Assembly (NCBI RefSeq): GCF_028583425.1
Contig: NC_072795.1
Coordinates: 68,586,001 to 68,650,000, forward strand
Direction of reading: 5' to 3'
DNA length: 64,000 bases
DNA from: Eublepharis macularius
Lineage: Eukaryota > Chordata > Lepidosauria > Squamata > Eublepharidae
The notes beneath the pieces were generated by a model. The model was given only the letters and a program-made list of their open reading frames with translations, made no database searches and was not told where the DNA came from. The position numbers and the translations under genes were made by a program. Each line of letters opens with the position of its first letter. The stretch's first letter is position 1. Of this stretch, positions 11,870 through 22,593 are shown in pieces.

Positions 11870-12912
11870 GACAGCATGCCATAAAGGTTAGGGGCTGGTG
11901 AGATCTGCTTATGACATTGAGTGAGACAAGGGTAGGTGAGAAAGGGTTGTTCTCGTGGCTAGTTTTCTCCATCCTCACACACAGTGTGGATTCTGAAAAC
12001 TTTGCTGCGTGAGTTTTGAAGATTAGAGATTTCTCCCTTCCCAAATCCCTAGCAGAGTTACTGCCAACCCTTAGATGTGCAGCCAACAAGAAAGGTTGGC
12101 TGTCATACCTTCCTCTCCTTCCTTGCCCCTTGCCCCTTTCCCTATCTTTCCTCTGTTTGGACACTGAAAGAAGGAAACAAGGGAGGGATGCAAAATATTT
12201 GCATTGTGCTTGGGCATGGTAGCATGCCCTGTTTGGAAGCCCAATAGAATAGAAAAGGAAAAAGTCATTTGAGCACTAAAACCACTTTGGGGGACAGAAA
12301 AGCCCTCCTCCCATATTCTCCCTTAGTTTCCAGCCATCTGGCATGCTAAGAACAGCTGCCAACTATTTTCTTAACAGTCTTTAAGGCACACCAGTGGCAG
12401 ACAGACCCCACTGTCCCCCTATAGATATTGGCCGTATGCTATCTCTGTCTGTTCTTTTCTGCGCTGTGCTGCTCATGGTTTGTGTGTATATTTGTGTGTG
12501 TGAGTGTGTGGAGGGGAGTTATTACTTTATAGCCTTTGCATTCTGCTTTCTACAGGTTCTGTCTTCCCTTCCCTTCCAGCCTGCAAGTCGCCTCTCCACC
12601 CGTCCCATAGAAGCAGCTGGTCTTATTCTTATGCATGTCAACGACTCCTCCCTCCCCAGCCTCTTTTTCTCCCCTTCCCCTCCACCTTTCTTGAGCATTG
12701 CATCAGGGGTTGGATTCAAAGGCCAAAGGGTTCCTTTCACATCTGCTGTCTAAAAATCATGGAACTCATTAGAAGCCATAAGAATGAAGGTGCACAAAAG
12801 CTTTTCAGCAAGACATTTGAACATCTGCCTCAACTTAGAAGGAAGTAAATTTGTTAGTAATTTAAGAACTGGCCAAAGTGAATGTGTAACACAGAGCTTG
12901 ATTTATTTAGTT

Positions 12913-12915
<3 letters not shown>

Positions 12916-12976
<61 letters not shown>
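12916..12976 (+). repeat. (GA)n microsatellite in NEURL1 3'UTR
   Basis: About 30 uninterrupted GA units, which would be transcribed as a purine-only tract in the NEURL1 mRNA. Confidence 0.97.
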
Positions 12977-12980
<4 letters not shown>

Positions 12981-13056
12981 AGCAGGACTGGAAATGCATT
13001 TTTTAAAAATATGTATGTTTACTTAGTTTAATGAAGGATTCTGAAGGCCCTCTTCC

Positions 13057-13104
13057 CATCATCCTGCCTTCTCATCATCCTGCCTTCCCATCATCCTGCC
13101 TTCT
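13057..13104 (+). repeat. 16-bp tandem repeat, three units
   Basis: Three head-to-tail units of CATCATCCTGCCTTCT (13057-13072, 13073-13088, 13089-13104), with one mismatch in the second. Confidence 0.95.
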
Positions 13105-13590
13105 CTTGCTTCCACCATTGTGAATATGTCTGGTGTGCTGAAGTCTTGGTGCTTTCTTTCACTGTCTGCTGCAGCAGGTTATGCCAGGATGGACAAGCAC
13201 AATGCCTCCTTCTTCACTGGCTCACTATTTTTTCTCTTTCATTTGACAAAAGACTAAACCAGGAATTGCAGCTCTATTGCCACTTAACTCTAAGTGGGCT
13301 CACCATACTTGAAATGCCACAGGCCACCATGGCTGGGAGAAGTTCACAGCCCAACTTTGTGTTAGGGAGGTGAGTGGATCCCCCCACCCTTCAGGCATTG
13401 CACTGAAAATTCAGTGTGGCCGTGGGTTTTTTCACTCCTGGAAGGAAAAGGGCAGAAAGCTTTTGAGCTTATCCACAAAATTAAGCAGAAACAGACTGAG
13501 AGGCATTTCCAGTCAGGTAACGGACCCTCCCCCTTAACTTGGACCAGACATTCCAGTACCTGCTTTCTAAAAACATGAACGGCTGTAGTC

Positions 13591-13646
13591 AGCACTGGTT
13601 CCAGCACATCTAGTTTACAGCACTGGTTCCAGCACATCTAGTTTAC
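13591..13646 (+). repeat. Perfect 28-bp tandem duplication
   Basis: The unit beginning AGCACTGGTTCCAGCACATC and ending TAGTTTAC occurs twice without a mismatch (13591-13618 and 13619-13646). Identity this high points to a recent slippage event. Confidence 0.97.
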
Positions 13647-14590
13647 AGGGACCAGCACAATGGGTGTTGGGCTGCATGCTTGGCTGCCCATGCTCACCAA
13701 AAGTCTTGTTCTGAGGAAAACAGAATTCTTTCTTTTCTCAAAACCCTAGCTGCATCTTACAGTTCTGGGACTCAAGAAGCTACCACCAAGCCAGGCAGTG
13801 AAAATGTACATTGGTAGGGAAAATGCTCCTTGCTATTTGCCCCCATGCAGCCAAGCAATGTGCTAAAAGTGCATTTCTTTAGGTCTCCTCGCAGGTACAT
13901 CTGGGAATATTACATTAAAAAGACATGCCTGCCATGGCACTGCCATGGGTTGGATTCAGATTCTGGAATGCTTCTGCAAATGCTATTCTGAATGGGTTAG
14001 ATCTAGAGTAAATTTACTACTCGCAAAAGGTACTTTTGTCCGTGCAACAGAACATTTCTGCCTCTCCCCCCACACCACCACTGTAGCACACTGAGCAGCT
14101 CATGGGGAACGGGATCTTAACAAGGAGGAGGAAGTTGACAGAAATTGCTCCTCACGTCTGTTAGCGGAAAATTTAGTACTTGACCAATTCATTACATACT
14201 GGAAGCCAAAGTATACAGGTATTTCAGGCATTTTGCTTGCAATTATCATGCCAGAGGGCCTTTATCAATATAGAGCATGTTGTGCAAAGTATTGGGACTT
14301 AAGAGTTCAGAGAAGGTATAAGCTGATGCATTTTTAAAGGAACACTTGCATGAAAAGAACTCGTAGTTGAGCTTGTTACAAGCCAGAAATGGGAGCCTCA
14401 GTGCCTAGGAGTTGCCACTGGGCTTCAGTCACATGGTGCTTGATTCACAGAAAACCTGCAGCAGCACGTTAGGAGTCTTGCTTTAAATGAGATGTGCTCA
14501 TCTGTAGTTGCAAACTACACTCTGGTAGCTGAACAACTTTGTATCACATTCGTAGCTTGTACCTGGCATCCCATGATGTCAAGTGTACAC

Positions 14591-14596
14591 AATAAA
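14591..14596 (+). promoter_or_regulatory. NEURL1: Polyadenylation signal AATAAA, probable NEURL1 3' end
   Basis: AATAAA in the context ACACAATAAAACATTTTT, followed about 30 bases later by the GT-rich element CTTGTGTGTGTCCCC (14622-14636). Cleavage would fall near 14610. Confidence 0.65.
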
Positions 14597-14888
14597 ACAT
14601 TTTTAAAGAGAACCAGAGCCAAGCTTGTGTGTGTCCCCAAGAGGACCAGAAGTAGACAGAGCAGGAATTCATTTTGCCATATCTTTTGGCAAGCTGGACC
14701 TTCCAAGTTAATTTGTACTGGTCAGCTAGGGGCCCCTGTCCTATTGCGGCCTCTTAAAATCATCTGAACCTGTACCTAACATGACCATGCTCATCACAGC
14801 CCAGTGTAAATGCGCTGCAGAAGTACATCTGTAGTCCTATAAAAAGCTATGAGGACTAAGTAGATATGAGAATTACAAATATAGGCAG

Positions 14889-14979
14889 AATTACAAACCT
14901 GTGCACACATATGTGAGAGTAAGCCCTGCTGAAATCAATGGGACTTACTTCGGAGTGAACAAGGATAGAATCAGGTTTG
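14889..14979 (+). repeat. Copy of the ~80-bp AGTAAG...CTTACT palindromic reptile repeat
   Basis: Contains GAGAGTAAGCCCTGCTGAAA, then TCAATGGGACTTACTTCGGAG and a CCTGTGCAC / GTGAACAAGGATAGA pair of ends. Related copies are at 50576-50657 and 29425-29497. Confidence 0.65.
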
Positions 14980-15382
14980 TATGCATCCATACATTTCTAA
15001 CTCATTGCATGGGGCAGAGGGAGGTGACAGCATAAAAACAGGATTAAAACTCCACCTGGAACAGCTTATTTTCCAAAAACATGAAAGGGCTAGCTTGCAG
15101 TCACAGAAGCCTGGCATGGGCTCTGATATACATCTTGGGTTTGGGGCTCAAGATAAATATATATATAGCATGATGGGACAATCAGTGGCTAAGCCAAGCA
15201 GCAACTGGACTAGGGCCAGAGGTTGGCCTAAGATAGCAGTGGAGGAAGAAACTATGGAAATTTAAACAATTTCATTCCCTTGTAACATTTTGATTGTGAA
15301 ATATTTACAGGTGGAAAATGGGAAGAAGCAATGTAGTTTTTTAGAGGTAGTGGCGATGGAATTAGATAGCCTAAAACCTCTA

Positions 15383-15631
15383 GAGCCAGTTTGGTATAGT
15401 TGTTAAGAGCAGCAGTTCTCTAATCTGGAGAACTGGGTTTGATTCCCCACTCCTCCACCTGAAGCCAGCTGTGTGACCTTGGGTCAGTCACAGCTCTTCT
15501 AGAGCTCTCTCAGCCACACCCACCTCACAGGGTGATTGTTGTGGGGAGAATAATAACATACTTTGTAAACTGCTCTGAGTGGATGTTGTCCTGAAGGGCG
15601 GTATATAAATTGAATGTTGTTGTTGTTGTTA
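15383..15631 (+). repeat. Squamate MIR/CORE-like tRNA SINE, full length
   Basis: The head GAGCCAGTTTGGTATAGTTG leads to TTAAGAGCAGCAGTTCTCTA, a B box GGTTTGATTCC, the CORE segment GCCAGCTGTGTGACCTTGGG with GGTCAGTCACAGCTCT, CTCACAGGGTGATTGTTGTG, and the L2-like end GGGCGGTATATAAATTGAAT with a (GTT)n tail. A near-identical copy lies at 54207-54450 and a reversed copy at 40783-41034. The low divergence implies fairly recent activity. Confidence 0.85.
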
Positions 15632-16865
15632 TTCCTAAGAACATCTCTTGGGCTCACTCGATTTTCATTTGGTATTTACATGTTTCTCTAAGATATTTTA
15701 ACATGAGAGAGTGTTTGGGGGAGTTTCATCCCAGGTTTCTTCTTGGACAGTGTTCCATGAAAGCTGGCAACCTGAGCCTGTGTGAGAATGATATTTTTCA
15801 TAGATAAATGCTGTGTATAGTTGATGCTGCTACTGTGCATGGAGAAAAATCTTTCTGCCAGAGGAAACATTTGCTAGAAAATGCATTTATTAAAATCCCT
15901 TTGGGCATCTCTGCTAGAAAAGCCACAAATACAATGGTGGCTATTAGAACAATAGAATTGTATCAGAAAATCTTACCAGACTATACGTTGTTTTTGAATG
16001 TCCGATTAGCTGGCCCCTGATCCTAAAATTCACACCAACCCACAGAGGGCATGCACATCTACAATGAGCAGGTAGATGGTGTAGTCAATACTGACAGCTC
16101 CAGTCTCCTGTCTGTGAGGGAGGGAGCAGCCCTGAAGTTTCTTGTTTTCTCTCTTTGAGTGGCATCAAACATCTATATCAATGTGAACCAGTTAAGGGAA
16201 CCTCCTCTGCAGAGTCCTAGAAGCATAAAGGAGGAATTATGAAAGGAGAGCATAGGCACTGGCCCTGGTTTTTGTACACACTTGCTTCTTGCTAGATCAG
16301 AGCTCTTGTCTGCAAGGACAAATGTCTTATATAATTCAATTATTCCCAGGATCTAGCAAATGGGGGCTATAGTACTTTCACTATAGGGGATGACTGCTCC
16401 TTCATTCTATCCAGTTATTGGTATCTGCACTGTCCAACTGTTACTCTTTGCTGAAAAGGGGAATGTTTCAAGGAAGAACAAAAGTCTCTCCTTCCTTCCC
16501 CGGCTGCAATAAAAGTCAGTAATAAAAAGGATGAGTGTGACAAATGTGTTTGTCTAATCAAAGGAGTAAATTACTTGCATCTCTAAGGTATTACATACAA
16601 GAGATGGAACCTGCAACATGTGAAGGAGGGAAAGATTTTGCTTTGGCTAGAGAATAGTCAGGCCTTTGGATTTTTAAGCAGAAAAAGACTCTAGAAACCA
16701 AAACTGAATTGGGTGAAGTAACTATGCAAGTGTTAGGAAGAGGGAGGACAGAGAGGGACCCAGCCTTTGGCTACTACTAGAGCCATGTTGACAAACTATG
16801 GATCGGGCTATCAATAAGACTGAAAGGAGTTTTGCACTTGCTCACATAGTCCCTTTGCTTCCTGA

Positions 16866-16908
16866 CAGGGGCCTTCATTTTCCTTCTACTGAGCCTTGGG
16901 CTGGCCAT
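16866..16908 (+). repeat. Short duplicated segment, copy A
   Basis: The segment beginning CAGGGGCCTTCATTTTCCTT and ending GGGCTGGCCATA recurs at 17757-17800 with about two differences. The flanks do not match, and the repeat family is unknown. Confidence 0.8.
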
Positions 16909-17023
16909 AATAATGCTGAGCTGCCAAAGTGTGGCTTGTCTTTCCCTTACAAACTAAGATTGCTTGTCTCCCGGTTTGCTTATTTGGATAGACAGGCAAA
17001 TTGTGGTTTGCTGCAAAAGCAAG

Positions 17024-17215
17024 GAGCCCGTATGGTGTAAGAGTATCAAATTAGGATCAGGGAGAGCCAATCCCCACTCAGCCAGGATGCCCAGTGGAGA
17101 GCCAGGGACTAGTCCCTCCTTTTTGAACTAATCTACCTCACAAGGTTGTTATGAGGACAAAATGGGAGTGGGAATCATGTACCCTGAACTGAGCTTCTGA
17201 AGAGGATGTGAGGGA
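17024..17215 (+). repeat. Diverged tRNA SINE (GAGCCxGTxTGGTGTA type)
   Basis: The head GAGCCCGTATGGTGTAAGAG is followed by ATCAAATTAGGATCAGGGAG, a CAATCCCCACTCAGCC box, and CTACCTCACAAGGTTGTTAT with GAGGACAAAATGGGAG. It is the same group as 58720-58921 but more diverged. Confidence 0.65.
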
Positions 17216-17756
17216 GAAAACGTGTCAGTAGAAATGATAGAACTAATTCATTAGCTTTTGGTACATAAAGGGGGGGGGGTCATTCAGGTGAGGCTGAAGA
17301 TTTCCAAAGTTTATTCATGTAGCCTTCTCCCCTCCAAGCCATATTGAGGCATTATAAATTACCCAAGCCTATGTTTCAGGGCTTGGAGGTGGGAAGTGGG
17401 TAATAAACGATTAACTTCAAAGAAAACTTAAGATGACCTTTCAAGATTATTAGTGGTGGAATGTGGTTTTCTTTGTGCTTGGCAGACAGAGATGAAAGAT
17501 AGACACCAGAGGCAAGGTCCGTAAGTCCTCAAAGAGGAGCTGAATTGCAAAACTGATGTTCAGACTGCCAGCATTGACTGGTCATGGAAGTGGGCCAGGA
17601 TATGTCTCTGTCTACCTGAGCTCAAGTCCCCTTATTTTTCAGTCCTGAGTCAGTAGTAGTCCCCCCCCCTCTCCTGTTCTTCCAATAGCACCTTATGTAT
17701 ACACATATTTAGGCCAACCTGTCTCAGGATGACACTTGTAAAAGATGGAGCAAGAC

Positions 17757-17800
17757 GGGGGGCCTTCATTTCCCTTCTACTGAGCCTTGGGCTGGCCATA
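17757..17800 (+). repeat. Short duplicated segment, copy B
   Basis: Second copy of the 16866-16908 segment, about 890 bp downstream and in the same orientation. Confidence 0.8.
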
Positions 17801-18031
17801 CATGTGTTGAGGACCAAATTTTAGGATGCTAGGAGAAGCTTCAAGTGGAAGAGGACCATCAGCATTGGGAGAATTTAGGTTTCATTTTCTGTGTTCACAT
17901 GTAGGATCCAGAATAATTCATGTGGTTCAATGGCATTCAAATGAGAACTTTCTCTTTTAATTGCATTATTTAAACAAAAAAAGTTTTGTGTTATGTTTAT
18001 AAAAAGAGACTTATTCCATCCAGTGTGACAA

Positions 18032-18075
18032 TTGGATAACTGTGATTGTGAATAAAGTTGATTTAGGAATCCCAT
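18032..18075 (+). repeat. Second short duplication, copy A
   Basis: Begins TTGGATAACTGTGATTGTGA and continues ATAAAGTTGATTTAGGAATC. It matches 18520-18563 at about 38 of 44 positions. Confidence 0.7.
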
Positions 18076-18519
18076 GGAGATTTGTGTGTGGGCTGTGCGG
18101 GGAGGGAAGCTTCTGGACATCTCCATGTCTGAATTTCTGCCTGGCTTTGGGAGTTCTAATTTGGGCAGAGCACTGTAGGTGCTCAGTTTACTGCAGCTTT
18201 CATTTACAGATGGGGCAGCGGTGAAGGAATGTTACAAAACCAAAATCTTGACGTGGTAGTACATTCATTTCAGTGTTCTTTTGTATAGCACAGAGGAGAA
18301 GTTGAGAAGTGGTTTTAGTAAAAACAAACATAAAATCCACCTTGATGTAGTTGGGGTGCAATCCAGATGGAGTAGTGTTTTATCAGTATATTGTGTGCTT
18401 CATGAACCTTGGGAGAAAGACACATAAATGGAAATAAGAGGGTATTTCGGGTGTCCCTGGACTCCTAACAAAATATATTGCAAAGTAAGTTTTCACAACC
18501 ATTCCCTTCCTTGCGTTAA

Positions 18520-18563
18520 CTGGATAACTGTGATTGTGGATAAAGTTCATTTGGGTATCCTAT
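18520..18563 (+). repeat. Second short duplication, copy B
   Basis: Begins CTGGATAACTGTGATTGTGG and continues ATAAAGTTCATTTGGGTATC. Same orientation, 488 bp after copy A. Confidence 0.7.
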
Positions 18564-18715
18564 AGATGATTACTCTTTATATGCATGAAGAAATGCTGGC
18601 TGAAAGCAAAATCCAGTCAAAGGAGTAATCATTTCATTCGACTGCTTCTGGTTTTAAAACTAGCCTCACTCTGTAACACCTGTTTCCCTGCCACCACCGT
18701 TCCTTTTGCAACGTT

Positions 18716-18770
18716 TACAGTGAAATCCTTAAGAAAGCTACTGCAGTCTAAGCCCATTGATTTCTGGAAA
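18716..18770 (+). repeat. Half copy of the TGCAATCCTAA palindromic repeat
   Basis: TTACAGTGAAATCCTTAAGA, then ACTGCAGTCTAAGCCCATTG and ATTTC correspond to the left half of the family seen complete at 23950-24023. Confidence 0.5.
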
Positions 18771-19100
18771 TACAGAACAAGATATGAATGGTGGGGGGGG
18801 GGGGAATGAGCCCTTCTCCATTGTTGATTGCCTACAAAAGGTGAATGTAAACCACCACTCAACAGCCCAGAAACCCACAAGTCAGTCAAGTATGTACAGA
18901 AACTAAGGCTACAGTCCTTTCACTCAGGAGTGAGAGATCTTTCTTCTGCATAATGTTGAAACTACTGTTACTTTATCTTGCATAGGAAAGTGCTTGCTTT
19001 GGTTCTTGCTAGATATTTGAAGGAACAGCTATGCTCTGTGTTGGACCACAGTAGAAAAAGAATAGTATTTCTGAAATTTATGGTGGAATAAATGGGGCTT

Positions 19101-19320
19101 GTACCCTGAACTGGATAGCCCAGGCAAGCCTGATCTTGTCAGATCTCAGAAACTAAGCATGGTTGACCTTGGTTAATAATTGGATGGGAGACCTCCAGGA
19201 AGACACGGGTCACTATGCAGAGGCAGGCAATGGGAAACCACCTCTGTTAGTTTCTTGCTAAGAAAATGCCTCAGGGGTTGCCATAAATTGGCTGTAACTT
19301 GATGGTACTCTCCACCAATA
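19101..19320 (+). repeat. 5S rRNA-derived SINE
   Basis: GCCTGATCTTGTCAGATCTC, AGAAACTAAGCATGGTTGAC, CTTGGTTAATAATTGGATGG and GAGACC follow the 3' two thirds of 5S rRNA, including its internal promoter region. It then runs into SINE-specific GGCAATGGGAAACCACCTCT, TTGCTAAGAAAATGCC and TGATGGTACTCTCCACC. This is the squamate 5S-SINE type rather than a 5S gene: it is diverged and continues well past the 5S end. A separate L2-like tail (GGGCGGTATATAAATTGAAA) sits at 19414-19440. Confidence 0.85.
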
Positions 19321-20073
19321 AGTACTGTAAGGAAAAGTCTGCAGGGGATGGGGAGGGAATGTAGTAGGGACAGGTCTGGAGACATTGACTAAGAACAGAG
19401 CCCCTGGGGATGGGCGGTATATAAATTGAAATATAAATAAAAAACATTCTTTAATGTATTCAATTTTTCCAGTTTGGGTTAGTCTTAACTGTCAATAATA
19501 GTCAGATCTTATTGTTTTGGTACTTTGCTGTCTGTTTTATAGTTCAAGAGCATAGAGAAAGAGGGAGGCAGCAGGTGCATGACAAACATTTCTGAATCAG
19601 TTGAGTTATAGAGTGTGCACCAAAGCTAAACCCTGCTTCTTTCTGTACCTTTCATTGATTCCCTTCATGACTTCATTTGCTAATTATGTTGAAACAGCTT
19701 CCTCTTACACATCAAGCACCATAGGACAAAAAAGGGATCTTTTGATTTGTTTAGATGTTCAGAGAGACTTGTATGAGTCTCCTTGTCACGTGCCATTTGT
19801 GCCTATCTACTTTCTTGGTTTATTGAAGTGAGTCTGTCTGCTGTGCGACTGAAAATTTTAATTGCTTTTAAAAGAGGGATAGTTGGCTGAGAATTGCATC
19901 CCAGGTGCAGAGTGTAAGTTACAGCCAGAAATGCATTTTCAGTTGAAGCTACAGGAAATGAACAATAGAAGAAAAAATAATGTGAAAATACAGGCAATGG
20001 AGAAAGTGAAGCAGAACGAATACATGTTTGAATATCACCATCTAGTGGTCGGTTTAGTGGTTGACATCCAGAG

Positions 20074-20196
20074 TCTACACAAGGAACTGTGGTTCTCGAA
20101 AGCTTATGCTACAATAAAGTTGGTTAGTCTTAAAGGTGCTACTGGACTCTCTTACTATTTTGCAACTACAGACTAACACGGCTAACTCCTCTGGAT
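20074..20196 (+). repeat. Dispersed reptile repeat with hammerhead-like 5' segment
   Basis: TCTACACAAGGAACTGTGGT, then TCTCGAAAGCTTATGC, then ACAATAAAGTTGGTTAGTCT, TAAAGGTGCTACTGGACTCT and CAGACTAACACGGCTAACTC. I recognise this as a common dispersed sauropsid repeat but cannot name its class. The AAGCTTATGC part follows the layout of the hammerhead-like segments described under findings. Confidence 0.65.
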
Positions 20197-20590
20197 CTTT
20201 ACACAAGAACTCTTACACAAAGACGCTTAAGTGTAGGGAGACGCAATGTTAGCTGGGAAGCATAGTCTAAAAAGACAGAGCCAAAGGCTCTGTAAATTTC
20301 ATCTCTCTCCAGGAGGGTAGTTTAAAAATACAAAGCTGGTAGAGATCCTTCCTCAGAGTTTGTTAATTTCACCTTTGCCTCTCCAAAGGCTCTGTGAATT
20401 TCACTTCCCCTTCGGGGAGACAAAAATGCAATCAACAAACCCTCTGAGAAGCAATCTCCCTGCAGGCCCTGTGTAAAAAGGTGAACTTGACACAGCCTTC
20501 AGCTCTGTCTTTTAAAACTATGCTTCCTGGCTAACATTGTATCTCCCTACACTTGAGCATCCTCGTGTAAGAAGTCTCACGTACAGAGAC
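20196..20590. mobile_element. Palindromic DNA MITE with long inverted repeats
   Basis: The left arm (TTACACAAAGACGCTTAAGT, GTAGGGAGACGCAATGTTAG, GGAAGCATAGTCTAAAAAGA) is mirrored by the right arm, read on the minus strand as TTACACGAGGATGCTCAAGT, GTAGGGAGATACAATGTTAG and GGAAGCATAGTTTTAAAAGA. The centre also carries inverted AAAGGCTCTGTGAATTTCAC-type segments. Exact ends and target duplication are unclear, and no coding capacity is seen. Confidence 0.7.
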
Positions 20591-22587
20591 TACCAGATGC
20601 AGATGTTTTGTTAACAAAAAGGTCTGGACTCACTTTACAAAACTAAGGGTTATAATTTTCATGCATATGTGTGTGCAATGAAGTCCCAACATTTCTTCAC
20701 ATGAAAGATTAACCTTGGAAGGTTCCAATGATGATGTTGCACGGAGGACAAGTAAGAAGGTAAGGATGCTTAAATCACTGCCAGCCTTATCCTCCACACC
20801 CCAGGCATAAATTTTGTTACAATTGTTTGTTTCTTCTTGCTGCAATGGACAAACAAGGATGACTATAATTATTATACAATTCATACCTTCTGTTGTATAC
20901 TCATCTGTGGATCAGGTCATGTGAGAATCTGAAAAACTCTACCAAGAGCTGCATATTCATGTCAAATTTAGGTGGAACATCTGGTTTCTTATCCCACTCC
21001 CCAAGGAAGTTTCATTGGTAGCATACTACTGGTCAACATTGTACTATGTTCAGTATGATCCACTTTTCATATTACCAGGAAACATCTGTGGGAAACAAAG
21101 CATCACACCTCCCCTCTCTATCTTCTTTGTGCTGTACAAAGCCACCAAATGGGCAGCTGTACAGATTTTTGAAGCCTACAGATTATTTGATTGCTTGATG
21201 CTCCCAAACACACATACAAATACAAAGCACTCCTTTCTGTTCACATGCACTTTAGATGCCATGTTAATTTTAAAAAGTATTTCACTCATACACTTGTGAA
21301 AAATCTGGGAACTTTCAGTGTAAGCAGTAAACATGCAAAATTAGTCTATGACCTGTTACATCCACCAATGTACATGTTAGAAAGGACTCCTGAAATCAAA
21401 TGTCTATCACCAGCTCTAAAAGCAGATTTTATCCTTCTTCTAATGCAGTCAAATACTGGATACTTCCACACTATTTTGCCTGTAATTGCCATAATTGGTT
21501 CACCCTATTATTACAGAGAAAGTAGGTGACATTCACTGCTGCCCAGTGGTTTCCCTTGGAGACGTTCAGTCTTAGACCTGGTTTGTGATGATATTTTGGG
21601 CACTGAATGGAATTGCAACTCTACCCTGACAACTGTAGATTGGCAAAGTTCCATTGATTAGCTTGACAGGAGGAGTAATTGGGCTGGTGGCCATTTTCTA
21701 GTGGCATTGCAGGACCTTATAAGATGGCAATGGGTTCCCTTGCTCCATGGTTTTTAAACTGTTGCAGTTGCAGAGATTAAATGACATCTGGAGATACTTC
21801 ATTTAAAAAGTTGATTACAGTACCAGAGGAGAACACAAGTTCCTAAACTTTCTATTTTGCATACGGGGTTGGTTGTTATTTAAAAACAAAACATTTCCAC
21901 AGTGAACAACAGTGCCATTAACTATCAGTTTTAGAACTTGGTGGAATTGCAAAAACAATGATTAGGAAGCATGAGTTTGTTAATGTTCGGGGGATGTTTG
22001 CAAGTATGTCCTTGTAAGTTTCTATTCCATAGGCGTGCAAGAGTAGCACAACCAACAGATCTCTTGAAACACTACAATGTGCTCCATGAACCTGCCTAAA
22101 ATTGGTCAGAATGTCATAGCAAGAAGCGCTGGATTAGCCTACTTGAAATTGACCGAATTGTACCCTTTATCCAGTTAAAAGGCCAATGTGAATGGGGAGC
22201 GCACTGAGGAAAGGAGGGACCCAATTGCAAAAACTTGCCTTTCTGGTGATTATATTACTGAGCTCTCTCCGATTTAAGTTCAATGCAACATTTACCAACA
22301 TGAATTTGAATGATAATTATATATGAGTATCTAGTCATTTCATGAAAGTTAAACGTCTTTCCTACCAACTGGGTGAATATTATAATAGTACTAACAATTT
22401 AAAACCTTTTCAAATTGCATTATATTTAGTATTGCTGTTCTGCAAAAATGTTACAAATTCTGTCGAAATCATTCTTCCTCCCCAGAGCTAAAAGAATGAT
22501 TTATAATACAGACATGGAAGCTTAAATTCAAAACACTTCTAGAAAGGAGCTAGCCAATAATTGGCACACAATTAAAAAGATCATTTT

Positions 22588-22593
22588 TTTATT
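22588..22593 (-). promoter_or_regulatory. SH3PXD2A: Candidate distal polyadenylation signal of SH3PXD2A
   Basis: The minus strand reads AAAAATAAAAAAATGATC and then TTTTTAATTGTGTGCC, that is AATAAA followed by a T-rich and GTGTG downstream element at the usual spacing. Confidence 0.45.

Larger units (their letters stand above)
11870..14612 (+). other. NEURL1: NEURL1 3'UTR (about 2.7 kb)
   Basis: Sequence from the stop codon to the first strong polyadenylation signal. It contains a (GA)n microsatellite, two short tandem duplications and no coding exon. The end is inferred from the AATAAA at 14591; other termini cannot be excluded (ATTAAA at about 13913). Confidence 0.65.
14613..22574. other. 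Convergent intergenic region
   Basis: Sequence between the probable NEURL1 poly(A) site and the most distal candidate 3' end of SH3PXD2A. It has no supported gene. It holds a dense set of repeats (listed separately): SINEs, a 5S-derived SINE, palindromic elements and two unexplained short duplications. Nothing nameable is seen in 15640-16860, 17220-17750 or 20600-22570. Confidence 0.6.

Noticed and set aside
19101-19190. Possible 5S rRNA gene
   Set aside because: It is diverged, lacks the 5' part and runs straight into SINE sequence.
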